Numbered from the stretch's first letter, positions 23,947-38,716 are shown. The stretch is 64,000 nucleotides of DNA from Amoebidium appalachense (GCA_963693365.1 CAVNZM010000009.1:7316001-7380000); one strand, 5' to 3'. Made by a program: numbers and translations. Notes: generated from the letters alone by a model not told the origin.

Positions 23947-25030
23947 GTGTTACAATCACGTGAGGCTTTGACCCCCCCCCCTCCCCCCCCCCCCCCCCCC
24001 CCCCCCCTCCTTCCCCTTGAGTGCATACACTTGTCAGTGCGTATACCGGCACACATAATGCGTGTTTCTTTGTGTTGCCCACTCAGATACCCCCGCGACC
24101 ATATGCTCGCTTGTAAAGGCCGCGGGGACCCGTTGTGTTTGTTGTCCCCGACCTTCTCCCCCCCCCCCCCCCCCCTCCCCCTCCCCCCCAAAAAAAAAAA
24201 AAAATAAAGAAAAAAAAGAAGACGAGAGAGAGAAAAGAAAAGAGAAAAGGAAAAAATTGGTGGTCCCCAACCTGACACTCACCCACCCAACACTAAATGT
24301 TTTAAATCGCCCTTCCCCTTCCGCATGACCGAGAACTCCCCCTCCTCCCCCCCCCCCCCTTCCCCTCCTCCCCCTCCTCCACCCACCCAACCTTACGAGT
24401 CAAATCTGGCCGGACATGCAACCCAGCCAAGGACACGAATAGATGTCCATCATGCCACACACATCTTCATACTGCTTTCACTCGAAAGACGTATAGATGG
24501 CTGGCTGACGGTTTGACAGGATGCCGTGGAGCGAATCAAAGAACTTGCGGGTGTCGATTGTCAAGTAGCGGATCTAGACCCAGTGGAGGGCCGGCCAGGT
24601 GTGTGTGTTATGCCTCTTTCTCTCTGTGTGTGTGTTTGTGTCTATGTAGATGTATGTTGTGGATGTGTGGGGGGGCTTGGTTTGGTGCGCAACCGTTGCC
24701 TTGGTATACTTGTCCGAAAATCCGAAAACCTTATCATGGCCTTGCACGATTGTAAATGGGATCGAGTAGCCAGTTGTTTTACTCGAAAGTAATTACACAG
24801 GCATGTGTGCAGTTCAAGTTGGGGGCTGGGTTTGCTACTAAGGAACATAATGTTGACAACATTTCCTCGCCACAGAAAAGAAGAAAGGAATCAGCTCTGC
24901 CAAGAACACCACCCCGAAGGAAGACCTGGTTGCACCACCCACCAGACCCGAATGGGTGCTAAAAATCCTAACACCCATTCTCGTTGCGCTGTTAGCTGTA
25001 TTTCTTTATTTGGCATTTGGCCAAGGTTGA
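15139..25030 (+). CDS. ODR4: ODR4-type ER membrane protein, complete model of 12 coding exons
   Basis: Exons consistent in phase are 15139-15237, 16571-16631, 17080-17165, 17568-17737, 19539-19731, 20559-20670, 21120-21163, 21628-21753, 22849-22939, 23560-23651, 24520-24598 and 24876-25030, giving 435 residues (human ODR4 454). Recognisable blocks are VEDTALGTF near the start, [86 protein letters not shown] and [11 protein letters not shown], in the same order as the family. A single hydrophobic segment at about 411-432 ([20 protein letters not shown]) forms a C-terminal anchor. ODR-4 in worms helps olfactory receptors leave the ER; human ODR4 pairs with the UFM1 protease UFSP2. Exons 3, 5 and 8 have weak acceptors or low similarity and could differ. 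The 3' end converges on an H2A gene. Confidence 0.82.
15866..15941. repeat. (GT)n microsatellite
   Basis: About 38 GT units lie in ODR4 intron 1. Confidence 0.95.
16783..16840. repeat. poly-G tracts
   Basis: G runs lie in ODR4 intron 2, followed by G-rich DNA to about 16980 and a T run at 17033-17057. Confidence 0.9.
17223..17297. repeat. (GT)n microsatellite
   Basis: About 37 GT units lie in ODR4 intron 3. Confidence 0.95.
17940..18006. repeat. (CA)n microsatellite
   Basis: About 32 CA units lie in ODR4 intron 4, just after a 33-base sequence that recurs exactly near 59.5 kb. Confidence 0.95.
18853..18999 (+). repeat. short dispersed repeat, copy 2
   Basis: The sequence starts CCCTGAGGATGGGCTCTGCT and ends GCATTCAAACC followed by a C tract. 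It is the reverse complement family of 9973-10090. Here it lies in ODR4 intron 4. Confidence 0.6.
22418..22848 (+). repeat. three tandem units ending at the acceptor of ODR4 exon 9
   Basis: A purine-rich unit of about 130 bases, recognised by GGGAACAGG, AAACAGAACAG and AGAGATACTCAT.ACATGCGTGT, is repeated three times. The last unit runs straight into the exon 9 acceptor (GCGTGTGTTGTTGCAG). The two upstream units keep the ACATGCGTGT core but not the acceptor. Confidence 0.75.
23888..24007. repeat. G homopolymer then C homopolymers
   Basis: About 55 G (23889-23945) are followed after about 27 bases by C runs. The tracts are self-complementary and lie in ODR4 intron 10. Confidence 0.92.
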
Positions 25031-25200
25031 AGCATAACATCATGCAAATTTTGCTGTGTCTCATGATGTTATAGCCCCTTTGCCCTGGACTTCTATAATA
25101 TGAAAGCGGCAGTGGGTTCGAAAAAAATGAATGCAAGTCATGATTTGTAGCCATTGTAGACACGGCATGTTGTGTACTAAAAATAACGAGCCGATACGCA

Positions 25201-25206
25201 AATAAA
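25201..25206 (+). terminator. candidate poly(A) signal AATAAA of ODR4
   Basis: AATAAA occurs 171 bases after the ODR4 stop codon. Another AATAAA occurs near 25254. Both lie before the histone stem-loop of the convergent H2A gene. Confidence 0.45.
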
Positions 25207-25312
25207 TGTTTTTCGGGCCCAAAATTGCATGGATCTTCACCAAAACCATACACAAATAAACGGCATAGTACCCACGAACACACGCACAGTACAAACTCCT
25301 TTGAAGAGTGGT

Positions 25313-25328
25313 GGTGTTTATAAACACC
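25313..25328 (-). terminator. histone 3' stem-loop of H2A copy A
   Basis: GGTGTTTATAAACACC forms a 6-base-pair stem with a TATA loop, 30 bases after the stop codon. It is followed on the minus strand by ACCACTCTTCAAAGG. Confidence 0.85.
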
Positions 25329-25358
25329 AATGTTTGCATCTGCTGTTGCTGTGAGGCT

Positions 25359-26394
<1,036 letters not shown>

Positions 26395-26436
26395 ATGTGC
26401 CTGTTGTCTTGTGAGCAGCTCCACCACAACTATTAT

Positions 26437-26452
26437 GGTGTTTTTCAACACC
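26437..26452 (+). terminator. histone 3' stem-loop of H4 copy A
   Basis: GGTGTTTTTCAACACC has a 6-base-pair stem and a TTTC loop, the loop sequence common in animals. CTTCTCAAAGCTG follows. Confidence 0.88.
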
Positions 26453-28521
26453 ACCCCTTCTCAAAGCTGTTATCGTGCACCTATATAGATTTGTGTGCTG
26501 TGTGCTGTGTCTACATGTGCACAACGTGTGCCACTGAGGGTCTACGTATAGTCTTAAATTGTAGCAGGAAACTCTGTTTCTGGAAGCTACGGTGGTTGTT
26601 GTGGTAGTCGCTGAATGTTGCACACACGTTCACTTGTAGCTACGGAGTACCTTCAGCTGTTAGGGGAGAGGAAGAAAGGGTGCCCTGTGTTGCTTTCACC
26701 AAAGTGCACTGCACTTGTGTAGCAACTCTATTACATCGTGTGCCAAAAGTCACAATCTATCTATACTTCCATTAAATAGAACGCTAACACTTCTGGTTGA
26801 CGGCCTTGTGTACATGCGCATGATGGGCTCCCCACTGGTGTGCCTAAACCTTGCCGGCAGTCGGTGGTGCAAAAAGGTCTCACAAAGCCAAGGGGCCCGG
26901 GCTGGAAGAGAGACGGCTTCACTGTAGATGTACAGAAAATGATTTTTTTCTAGGTTTTGTGCATGCATGTAAAGCAGATGTACTGCTTCCAATGCTTTTA
27001 TGTTTGTTACGGTGCACGGCCAAGATGTGTAGGCTCGCAAAACGTGCAACAGATCTTTTTTCGGCAATGTTTTGGTAGTACCACATAATGTACGAGACTG
27101 AGTTGTAAACGTGTCCACGGCAATATGTAATCAGTACGGGCTGCAAGATCCCCCCCCCCCCTCCCCCTTAGGGGAAGTAAGGGGGGCAAAAAAAGAGAGG
27201 CCTATGAGGGATGAAGACAGAAAAAAAGGAGGGTATGCTGAGCCAGGTTCTTGAAATATATATGAGGAGCAACGTGCGGGTGGGGGGGAAGGGGGTGGGG
27301 GGGGGGGGAGAGGACGGATGAGAGGGAGAAGGGGCCCGGGGGAGGGGGGGGGGGGGGGGGGGGCGGGGAGGGGTCAACCCTGAGCTCGAGTCACTCGACT
27401 AGTATAAAGGGGGACCTGCCCGGGGAGCTCCTCGTCAAAGACTAATGGTTGGTCACAAAGTTTCTCGTTGGGCCGAGGGGCCGGGAAGGGGGAGGGAGGG
27501 GGAAAGGAAGGTCCGTTAGTCTATGGTAACTTCATATAAGTTCGAAGGTGACAGAGGTGAGAAGAGAGTGGTTGGAAAAACAGGTCCTTGATTTCTCGTT
27601 GGGGGTGGGGGGGAAGTGAGGCGTTGAGGAGAAGGGAGTATTAAATGCGGGGAAAAGGGGGGGGGGGGGGGGGGGGGGGAGGTGAGGAGTGAGAAGGGAA
27701 GGTTTTGCAAGTTTGAAAGAGGGGCGGGGGGGGAGGGGGGGGGGGGGGGGAGGGGGGGGGGGGGGGGAGGGGGGGGAGGGGGAGGGGGGGGAGCTGAAAG
27801 CCTTGGAAGACAAGGGAGCCTCAGATATTGTAAAACGGAAGACTATAAAGGTGAGAGCCTGACTATTTTCTTTTCTCTTCTTTTTTCTTTCCTAGGGGGA
27901 AAGGCGGAGGGGGCGGGCGGGGGGGGGGGGGGGGGGGGGGGGGGGCGGGCGGGGGAAAGGGTGAGAAGAACCGGAGGGCGGAGAGGGGGGGGGGGGGGGG
28001 GGGGGGGAGGGGGAAAGGGGAGGGGGGGGCACTGCGATGACCGGTGAACTTCGATCATCACCGGACTGTGCCGGGGGTAACATTTTAATGGGTGCATGCG
28101 CAGGCGTTGGGGACCAGAGGGGAAGGGGGGGGGGGGGGGGGGGGGGGGGGGTTGATCACTGATAGACCCTCTTTAGAAACTATACTTGTCGCATACACGG
28201 CACTACACTGCAGATAGTGAAGGCAGTGGGAGGTCCAGATGAGGTTCGGAGGGCCGCCACGGAAAGGGGAGGGGGAGGGGAGGGGAGGGGAAGGGGGAGG
28301 ATCTGGCTGTTGGGCAAAGACTCTTTAACAAGCCACATGGTGTATGTGGACAAGTAGACACAGCGACAAGTATTCACCATGTATCACGAAAGAGCACCAC
28401 ATGCATGGAAAGGCCGGTATTACGCTTGACTTGTAAGAGGTCGGAGGGCGAAAGGGCAATGAGCACTGGACAAGTGGGGTGGGAAAAGGTGGAGTGAACC
28501 AGAAAAACGAGGTGTGTGTGT

Positions 28522-28553
<32 letters not shown>

Positions 28554-28654
28554 GGGACATGAGAATGCATTTGCCATGGGGAGGGGGTAGATGCATGGGT
28601 GGGTGGGTGAGGAGGGGGAAAAGGTGGGGTGACCCGGAAAAACGAGGTGTGTGT

Positions 28655-28710
<56 letters not shown>

Positions 28711-28965
28711 TGAGAATGATTTTGGCGCTCGACTTCGAGTTTGTACTTATATTGTTATTCATGGGGAAAAAGCCGTACATTGGTGACTTTTATTCAATGT
28801 TTAAAAAGTGGTGCTGAAAACCTGCAGCACGACAACTTGTAAAGAGTATCCAAGCCCTGTAAAACCTCCACCATTAAGGCAGACCAAGAAAGAATTGTCA
28901 TATAAAAGTAAAGGTCAATATACAGAGTAAACATATCTGTGTACAACAAAAGCTTTGAAAAGGGT
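26453..28965. other. spacer between H4 and H3, copy A
   Basis: I see no recognisable gene. From 27280 to 28130 the sequence is dominated by G runs and GA-rich DNA (for example 27658-27680, 27920-27945, 27987-28010, 28120-28151). A repeated block with GAAAAACGAGGTGTGTGTG plus a long G run plus CATGAGAATG lies at about 28503-28570 and 28637-28718. Confidence 0.7.
28500..28720. repeat. two-copy block with long G homopolymers
   Basis: Two copies of a unit of about 136 bases each carry a G run (about 30 and about 50 bases) between GAAAAACGAGGTGTGTG and CATGAGAATG. Confidence 0.8.
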
Positions 28966-28981
28966 GGTGCTTAAAAACACC
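28966..28981 (-). terminator. histone 3' stem-loop of H3 copy A
   Basis: Read on the minus strand, GGTGTTTTTAAGCACC has a 6-pair stem with one G-U wobble and a TTTA loop. CACCCTTTTCAAAGC follows. Confidence 0.8.
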
Positions 28982-29014
28982 GTTTTGCTGTTGGGCACCA
29001 AGCAGGCAAGGCAC

Positions 29015-29743
<729 letters not shown>

Positions 29744-30121
29744 ATGCCTCCCAAGGGTGGAAAGAAGGCCGAAAAGAAGGCCGGCGAGGGCGGCGCCGCC
29801 GCCGCGGCCAAGAAGGGCGACAAGAAGAAGAAGAAGAAGAGAAAGGAGAGCTACAGCGTGTACATCTACAAGGTGCTCAAGCAGGTGCACCCCGACACCG
29901 GCATCTCCTCCAAGGCCATGTCCATCATGAACTCGTTTGTGAACGACATCTTCGAGCGTGTTGCCGGTGAGGCGTCCAAGCTCGCGCTCTACAACAAGAA
30001 GTCCACCATCTCCTCCCGCGAGATCCAGACGGCCGTGCGTCTGCTGCTGCCCGGTGAGCTTGCCAAGCACGCCGTGTCTGAGGGCACCAAGGCCGTGACC
30101 AAGTACACGTCCAACAAGTAA
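29744..30121 (+). CDS. H2B: histone H2B, copy A
   Basis: This intronless gene encodes 125 residues. A lysine- and alanine-rich tail ([17 protein letters not shown], then a six-lysine run) precedes the H2B fold with [40 protein letters not shown] and [20 protein letters not shown], and the end is AVTKYTSNK, the C-terminal site where animal H2B is ubiquitinated. H2B pairs with H2A. The protein is identical to copy B. A stem-loop lies 35 bases after the stop. Confidence 0.98.
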   Translation: MPPKGGKKAEKKAGEGGAAAAAKKGDKKKKKKRKESYSVYIYKVLKQVHPDTGISSKAMSIMNSFVNDIFERVAGEASKLALYNKKSTISSREIQTAVRLLLPGELAKHAVSEGTKAVTKYTSNK

Positions 30122-30156
30122 GCTGTCTGCTTCCGTGCTGTTGGCGCAAAAAAACT

Positions 30157-30172
30157 GGTGTTTGTAAACACC
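30157..30172 (+). terminator. histone 3' stem-loop of H2B copy A
   Basis: GGTGTTTGTAAACACC has a 6-pair stem and a TGTA loop. CCTACCAAAGTGCTTA follows, and the same downstream block occurs at copy B. Confidence 0.86.
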
Positions 30173-30762
30173 ACCCCCCTACCAAAGTGCTTACCATTCA
30201 TGTTATTTTTTTGTACTTTTTCTTGCCTTTGCTGCGTTACCTGGTGTAGAACCAATATCTGGCACTCAGCCCACAGGCAGGCATCAGATCCCCAGATGCA
30301 AACAAGCCACATGGCTAAACTATTTCACAACCCGGTTCGCTTAACAGAGATTTCACAATGGCAATACACAGACACACTTAACCCCCTGCCTCTTTCTCCC
30401 TTTAACTCCCATTTTGACTCTGACTGCTGGAGGCTTCTCTCTCTCTCTTCCCCCTCACCCCCCCCCCCCTCCCCCCAAACACACACACACACACGCACAG
30501 AGGCAATTTCAAATAATTCTGCCCTTTGCTTGCAGCCACGTATGGTGCTCTCTCTGGCATATTTGGACAAGACGTGTGTATGAGATCTGTGCACAATTCC
30601 ATCTTAGCATAAAAAAGCTCTGTGTGCTCAAGTGTTGTTCTGCTGTTGGTAAAAGCAGTCAGTAATATCTGCCATAGCTACAGTTGTTAGTTGCATATGA
30701 GCCCGGGAAAAACCAGTATGTGCGCGGGACCAATAAAAATTCCTTCTGCCAGAGTGCCCGGG

Positions 30763-30793
<31 letters not shown>

Positions 30794-31043
30794 TCTCGCT
30801 CTCTCGTTCTCTCTCGGCTTTCTCCCTCCTGCCTCAAACATCACACACACACGCACACACCCCACCCACCAGAAGAAAAGCGAAGCCCAAGATTTGATTG
30901 ACATCATGAACGTTCTTTCAAGAATTCGATGGAACTTTTTGGTCACACTTGATTTTTTTTTATTTTTTTTTTTGTGTGTGTGTGGGGGGGGGGGGGGGGG
31001 GTTGAGCTCCACAAAGCCTTGGCCCCTGCGCACCTAGGGTACC

Positions 31044-31260
31044 GCTGCAGCTTTCTTCTTTCGAGTTCGTGGCCTCTCGGATCTCAGAAATAGTACATAT
31101 CCTTTGGATATTCCCCGCTCCCACGACCCCCCCTCCGCCGGGCCTCCACCCGTCCCCTCCCAAACTCCCTTGACCCTCTCACTTACGCAAACATCATCAA
31201 TTTCCCTAACGCTACTCAGATTTTTTATATAAATGTGATGGACCCACGATAAGCCAAACC
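31044..31260 (-). other. exon-like segments, minus strand, unassigned
   Basis: A minus-strand segment reading SSVREIDDVC ends at a good GTAAGT donor (near 31185). A second segment reads RPRTRKKKAAAVP and then a stop (about 31038-31080). They could be the end of an unknown gene, but the phases do not join convincingly. Confidence 0.2.
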
Positions 31261-31489
31261 TGTGGGAGACATGCATATGCACACACGCAAAACAGCCCTT
31301 CAAAAAAGAAACAAAGAAAGAAAAGAAAAGAAAAGAAAGAAACAAGGGGGATTGGCATATATAATATACTATAGCTGCCAGAAGCTCGGTGTAACAGAAA
31401 GAGATGGGCATAACACGTTCATGTGGTAGGGTCAGTGGTTTATGTGAGTGGGCCGGCTGGTGGTCTAGATCCAGTTGGTTTTTTTTTTT

Positions 31490-31548
31490 TCTTTTTTTTT
31501 TTTCGGTTTTTTTTTTTTTTTTTTTTTTTTTTTGGGGGGGGGGGGGGT
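31490..31548. repeat. T-rich homopolymers followed by G run
   Basis: T runs interrupted by C and CGG are followed by about 15 G. Confidence 0.9.
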
Positions 31549-31865
31549 ATCGATGATACATTTGGCATTGCCTCTCGAAATCTCTGCCTTTGTGTAGTAT
31601 GCCCTCCTGTCTTTATTCAGGCCGCTGTTCAATGAACTTTCATTTGTGTGTTTTTTAAGAACAGAAAAGTAAGTGTTAGCCGCATGGTAACTCTGAACTC
31701 ATTAGATAAGGTGTGGAGTTTATAAAGTTTCCGATATCCAAACGACGCTTATTGCAGCGCTAGCTGGGCTTCTGGAGATTTCCGTTCGTGAGGATGACTG
31801 TGATCCCACATTCAGCTGCCATATCGCCATTTCAAATTATTGCTGCTATTTAGTATGATCTGGTC

Positions 31866-32030
31866 GGTGACCAGCCCATGTTGGATCGGAATGCACACAC
31901 CACAAGACTTGTGCATACCGTGAAATTGTTTATGCAAGGTCACCTAGATTTTGCTGAAGAAACAACCCTGCTGCAGTATACAGCCACACAACTAAACACA
32001 TAGATTAATAATGTCTTGCAGGAGAAATGA
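31866..32030 (-). pseudogene. decayed copy of the SPAR gene-like segment (inverted arm A)
   Basis: On the minus strand this reads VVDFGIISPARHY and then a stop, against SGDIVSPARYNFTV in the open counterpart at 41890-42024. The two share TTTCTCCTGCAAGA and GGGCTGGTCACC exactly, in mirrored positions. Confidence 0.45.
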
Positions 32031-32158
32031 TTCCAAAATCAACCACTCCATAAGTTCGCATTCCCCTCCTTCTCCCCCCTAGGGACACTGGCCGGCCAGT
32101 TCCACCCCCCCTCCCCGCCCAAACATACACACACCGCACGCACATGCGCACACGCGCG

Positions 32159-32163
<5 letters not shown>

Positions 32164-32222
<59 letters not shown>
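32164..32222. repeat. (CA)n microsatellite
   Basis: About 29 CA units. Confidence 0.93.
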
Positions 32223-32225
<3 letters not shown>

Positions 32226-32651
32226 GCACACACATGCACACACCAAAATGTTAGGCAGGGGAGGAGGGGTGTAACTGCAAAGGGGGGAGGGGGGAGGGGG
32301 GGGGTTGTAAATTTTGGGCAAAACCAGTGCCTCCCCCTCCCCGCCCTCCCCCCCCCCCCCCCCCCCCCCCCCCGGCTACCCTTGGCTACCCTTGAAACCC
32401 CCCTCCACCCCCCCCACCCCCCTCCAAGCACATTTGCGCGGGCACACACGCACACACAAGTACACGCATACACGCACACGCGCACACGCACACACGCACA
32501 CACACACAAACACAAACGCACCGTGACAAACACATGCAACTTTGAACACCACTAGCATGAACAGTGTGTGTGTGTGTGTGCGTGTGTGTGTGCTGCATGT
32601 GCATGCGCACACACGCACATCTGTGTGTGTGTGAGACTGAAAGCGAGAGAG

Positions 32652-32669
32652 ACTCTCTAGAGAGATCTC

Positions 32670-32760
<91 letters not shown>
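32652..32760. repeat. (GA)n followed by (GT)n
   Basis: A palindromic AGAGATCTCT start leads into about 24 GA units and then about 20 GT units. Confidence 0.92.
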
Positions 32761-33305
32761 GGTGTACATGTGTGTGTGGGGGGGGGTGCATGCATGCATA
32801 TGAGCGTGCTGGTGTACGTGTGCGCGAGTGTGTGCGCGCCTGTGCGCCTGTGCGCCTGTGTGTGCGTGGATGGGTGCATGTGTGCATACAAGCACACAGG
32901 TGTGGTGGCGCGTGGGTTTGACACTCACGTGGTGATCACGGTATGTGTTTGTGAGATGGGGAGGGGGAAGAGATAGGGGGCCAATAGTGCAGGTCCTGTA
33001 ATGATGCTCATAATATCTGCCACCGTGTACTAGACCTTCACGGAGTTTGCCATTCAAATGGTATAAAACTCTTGAAACGTTAAACCCTAAAATCATTACA
33101 TCAGTGAATCTACCGTTGGACATAAAAAGATTAGTCAGATGCATAATTTAAAATGTGCTCCTGACTCCATTCGGATATTTGATATGATTTTATGAACAAA
33201 ATACAATATGGCTTATACCTTCATCGGTTGAATATTTTACCTGCAATATGGCAAGGGCTGCGAAATTCGAATTTTAAGGTATAGAATGCACATCTTTTAT
33301 CCCAC

Positions 33306-33571
33306 AATCAAGCATCACAAAAAAACTTCTCCGGTGATGCTAATGTGGGCAACATGGGGTGGGTGACCTGCCCATTTTCGGTGACTCCGAGTTGCACCCA
33401 CGCTACGTTGCAGCACAACTTAAACAGCTGAGGCACTTGGCAACAAGGTCACCTAAAGACATCCTTAAGAATCAAAATGACACAGATATAGTCACGGTAC
33501 GGCAACCTCCACAGTACGCAAGCCTCGAACAATTGTCTTTTTGTGACCTAATGACATGTACAGTGTTGTAG
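33306..33571 (+). other. gene-like repeat segment, open reading
   Basis: A plus-strand reading of about 70 codons (VGDLPIFGDSELHPRYVAAQ onward to a stop at 33569-33571) lies in a dispersed-repeat copy. The related copy near 38020 reads LGDLPISG and then stops. The product is unknown and matches no family that I recognise. Confidence 0.3.
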
Positions 33572-34923
33572 TCCGATGATAGTAATACACCGGATAGCTG
33601 TGATATTCATCTGGTCATAATTAGGTCATCCCTCCCTCTCCCCTCCCCTTCCCCGGGCCCCACCGCACATACACACACACAAACACACACACAGAGGGAG
33701 GAGGGGGGGGTAAGGGCGGCAGTCTCATCGGAAGACTGGATCCCCCACCAATTGTTTGGGAGGGGTTCCATGTTGGAGAAAAGGTCAGTTGGGAGGCGGG
33801 GGAGGGGGGGGGGGGGGGGGGGGGGAGGGGTTATCTCACAGAAAGGGTGGGTTCCCCTGCCACGTCTCAGTGACCATACTCAATCAGTAAACAACCCCCC
33901 CCCCCCCCCCCCCAATATGACAAGCGGATATCTACATATGAGTGCACCTGGCATATGTGGGGGGGAAGTGGAAAGGCGGGAAAGGTGGGTTTCCCCCCTC
34001 ACCCGGTGTCTTCTAAGTGGTTGAGAGGGCATCAACCCCAACTAGTACTTCAGCACAGAATGACAAAAAACACATGTACATGGTGACCCTCATGGCATCT
34101 CCCCCACGCAACGTCCACCTACCAGTAACTGGTACCCACATCTCTCCCCCGTCCCGCATCTTCCCCACTTCAAGTCCTTCCCCCCCCCCCCTTCCCCCCC
34201 CCCCCTCCCCCCCCCCCCCCCCCCCCCCCCCTCCCCCACCCTTCCTCCCTTCACCGGCCCAAAGCAGGTCAAAGTTAGCCTCGAGATTGGTGCGGTTGTA
34301 TATGGCTTTGTGCTCTGAGCCTAAGTCTTGCCTACTCCACATGTATTGCCCCGAAATCTTCTGATCCTGCTGCGGGTTCCTCCCTCCATGACTGTCTATG
34401 CAAACTATCCCTGCCTTCCCCCGTCTCCCCTTCCTTCCCTTCCATCCCCCCCCCCCCCCCCCCCCCTCCCCCCCCCCCCCCCCCCACACACACACACAAA
34501 ATCTCCGGTAATAAAATTATGAGTCAGTATCGTCAGTAAAGCTTGAACATGACTGACCAAGGGCATGGAGGAAGGTGGGGGGAGGGGGGAGGGGGGGAGG
34601 GAGGACGGGAGGGGGGAGGGGAGGGGGGTGCTATCTACCCCTCCCACAACCCATGGAATGGCATGGTTGATAACACATCATCCTTTTAGTGGCAATAGGC
34701 AGTAATATTTCAATAACATATGGGGGGAAAGGGGGAAGAGTAAGGGGCGGGCGGGGGGGTGACCCAGGGGGGAGGAACCCCGGGAATGGGGGGGTAGGGG
34801 GGCCGGGGGGTGAAGGCGGAGGATCCGGTACCCGGCAACCAGTTGTTCTTCCGCTGTCTAGACGGGTGGGGGGACTCGAAGAGCATACCACCCAACCGGG
34901 CCCCCTGAACCTTATAAACCCCC

Positions 34924-34924
34924 C

Positions 34925-34970
<46 letters not shown>
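34924..34970. repeat. poly-C homopolymer
   Basis: About 43 C with few interruptions, inside a C-rich stretch to about 35010. Confidence 0.92.
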
Positions 34971-34973
<3 letters not shown>

Positions 34974-35560
34974 TGCCCCCCCTCCCCCCCCCCTCCCCCC
35001 CCCCCCCACCCGCCCCCACACTCCCCCCTTTCTCACCCCAACCCATTCAAAGTTTCGAAATTTAACCCTATGTGAGATTGCAAGAAATTGTGCTCTAAAA
35101 AGACCCTTCACCACAATGTTGCCCCAATGTCTCCGGGACACTCCTATGCATTTCCCTGGGGTTGCAGATCTGAGCCACCCTGACTTCAACCCCCCCCCCC
35201 CCCCCCCCCCCCCCAAACAACCACCACCACCACCCCCCCCCCAACCCCCCCAACCCCCTCCTCTCCCTCCTCCCCCTTCCCCTCCCTCATCCCCTTCCTT
35301 CTCTTCTCCACTTTGTAGCCCAGCAAAAGCATACGCAGGGCTTTAACTATACAGCCATGTAGACAGCTGGTGGAAATTTTAATTATGATTCTAATTCTAA
35401 GAACAAGGCATCAATCATTGATGTTCCTCTGCCTCTAATCCCCCCCCCCCCCCCCCCCCCCCGGCCCCCTCCCTTCTCCCCCCCGAATCACACACACACA
35501 CACTCCTTCTCCCCCTCCCTCTCGCTCCCTCTCCCCCCCCCCCCCCTCTCTCTCTCTCAG

Positions 35561-35596
<36 letters not shown>

Positions 35597-35930
35597 TGTG
35601 TGTGCAGGTTTCAGTTTATAACATTGATCCCACAATCCAGCCTAACAAATCTCCCTATGTTTTCAATGATGTTGAATCACCAGTTTGGTGACCACCCCAC
35701 GTTGACCATGCATGCACCCATTGTGGGGTGAGTGCACGGGATCCACCAGCACCTTGAAGCGGTGGTTCCCACCAACCAACTTGTAACCCAAAACATTTGC
35801 TGAAAAACCCGACTACTGTACATAGATCATGACTATATATGACCGCAAAGCTAGAATTGCATATAGATCACAGTGATTGTATAGCGGCAGAAACGATGCC
35901 AACATTCACCATTTAAGCATAACAGTTGCC

Positions 35931-35950
35931 CCCCCCCCCCCCCCCCCCCC

Positions 35951-35988
<38 letters not shown>

Positions 35989-36019
35989 TTTTTTTTTTTC
36001 CCCTTTTCTTTTTCTTTTC

Positions 36020-36051
<32 letters not shown>

Positions 36052-36058
36052 CCCCCTA

Positions 36059-36098
<40 letters not shown>
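35931..36098. repeat. C run, T run and G run
   Basis: About 55 C with one T, then T-rich sequence, then about 34 G. Opposite ends are complementary. Confidence 0.9.
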
Positions 36099-36099
<1 letters not shown>

Positions 36100-36363
36100 A
36101 AGAGATCACCTCACTCACAACCAGTGGCGAGACTTCCTATTTCACCCAAACACAGAGACAATTCAAGACCTATCAACCAATATCTTAGCTTACCTGAATA
36201 AAACATAAGAGATATAGGGGAAGCATTTGTAACCGAAGTATGTGAACCACACAGTTGCCCTAATCCTTTATACTGCAACTTCCCCCTCCGTAATTCTGCA
36301 TATCAGTTATCCCAGCCTCCCCACCCCTCCCCTTTCCCCCCTTGCCCCCTGCGCCCGCTTCCC

Positions 36364-36397
<34 letters not shown>

Positions 36398-36531
36398 CCC
36401 CCCCCCCTCCCCGCCCCCCATCCCCCCCACTAACCCCCCTCCACACACACATGCATACACAGACAATCCCTTCCTCCCCCCCCCCCCCCCCCCCCCCCTC
36501 GAGCTCTCTCTATCTCTCCCTCCCTCTCCCT

Positions 36532-36890
<359 letters not shown>

Positions 36891-37183
36891 TTCAGTTTAT
36901 AACATTGATCCCACAATCAAGCCTAACAAGTCTCCATCTCATGCGTCCACTGATGTTTAATGACCAGTTTGGTGACCATACCACGTTGACCATGCATGCA
37001 CCCATTGTGGGGTGAGTGCAACCGTTTCAGAGATTAAAATGGTGGTTACCGCAAGTTGGTCACCCAAACTATTTGCCGAAAAACACAATTACTGTAGAAC
37101 GTAGCCGCAAAGCTAGTATTGATAGATCGAAATGATTGTATATTGGCAGAAATGATTTTCAAACATTCACCGCCTAACAGGGT

Positions 37184-37214
<31 letters not shown>

Positions 37215-37604
37215 CTTTTTTTTTTCCCCCTTTTTCTTTTCTTTTTAGAGGTTTTTTTTTTCTCTTTTTTTTCTCCCTATTAAGGGGGGGGGGGGGGGGG
37301 GGGGAGGGGGAGGGAGGGGGCTAAAAGATCGCCTCACTCACAACCTTTGGCGAGACTTCCAATATCCCCCCAGCACAGAGACAACAAGGCCTATCACCAA
37401 TATCTTAGCTTACCGTAAAAGAGAGGAGATTAAGGGACGCATTTGTAACTTTAACCGACATATGTGTACCACATTGCCCCCATCCTTTTTACTGCAACTT
37501 CCGTCTCCGTAATTTCGCATATCAGAGTTATCCCCCCCCCCCTCCTTTCCCCCCTTCCCCCCTGCCCCCGCTTTCCGTCCTCCCCCCCTCCCCCCTCCTG
37601 TTCC

Positions 37605-37657
<53 letters not shown>

Positions 37658-38568
37658 AAAAAATTTCTTAAAGAAGCAAAAGCCACCCTACCCTCCCCTT
37701 TCCCCCTTCTCTGCGGCCAATGTAATCATCGCTCTCCTTCACCTTTTCAAACTTAAGCATCGTGAATTCGCCCGTCACATTTCAACTATGTAATGCTGAC
37801 TTAAAAGTTTGCCGTTGAACCTTAGACACGTATGTCGAGATATATGCGAGATATCCATCGCAAAGTTTCCGTCCTTGCGCATGCCGTGACCTGGGCTCAT
37901 AGTAAAGTGATATCGATCACGAATCCAATGATTTTGTATTTGCACCGCCGGTCCCACAATCAATCGCCCCCAAGGTTTTTTTTATTATTAATTAAGCCAA
38001 CGTGGGAGAACATAAGTTGGGTGACCTGCCCATCTCGGGTTAAACCTGCACTCACGCTAGTGCACTTGATATCCCCATGTACCAGTGCTGCACGTGCACT
38101 GTCACAAGGTCACCTCTAAATCTATTGCCGAAGAAAATGACGCTGCACCTTTTAATGTAACACAGAATCAGGCTGAACTCGACCGATAACCTTGGCATGA
38201 GGCATTCGCACGGTAACCGGTGTCGGCATTCACTGCACACACTTGCGCCGTAATAACCCTCCCCTCCTACCCCCTCCCCCCCCCCCCCCCCCCCACCCCA
38301 CCCACCCCCCTTCCTCCCCTCCACCTCTTCTTGCCAATTCCCCCCCCCCCCCCCTTTAACCCCCTCCACCAGAGCCAGCATCAGTAAACCGCTGATCTTT
38401 GAGGAGGGCCGTGCAACCAAGGGCTGTGATAGTAAGACTACAGGGAATGTAAGCTGTGATTGCGCGTTTCGAAATCAGGTCGGCTGACATAGCCCGCAAC
38501 ACATTTTTGTTGGCGCCCACAAACCTGTGGGCCGGGGTTAGGGTTTGGCTAGATTAGATTTGATTGTG

Positions 38569-38572
<4 letters not shown>

Positions 38573-38636
<64 letters not shown>

Positions 38637-38716
38637 GGTTCATTTTTTTCTTTCAAGCCTTTTCTTTTTCTTTTTCTTTTTCTTTTTCTTTCTTTCTTTC
38701 TTTCTTTCTTTCTTTT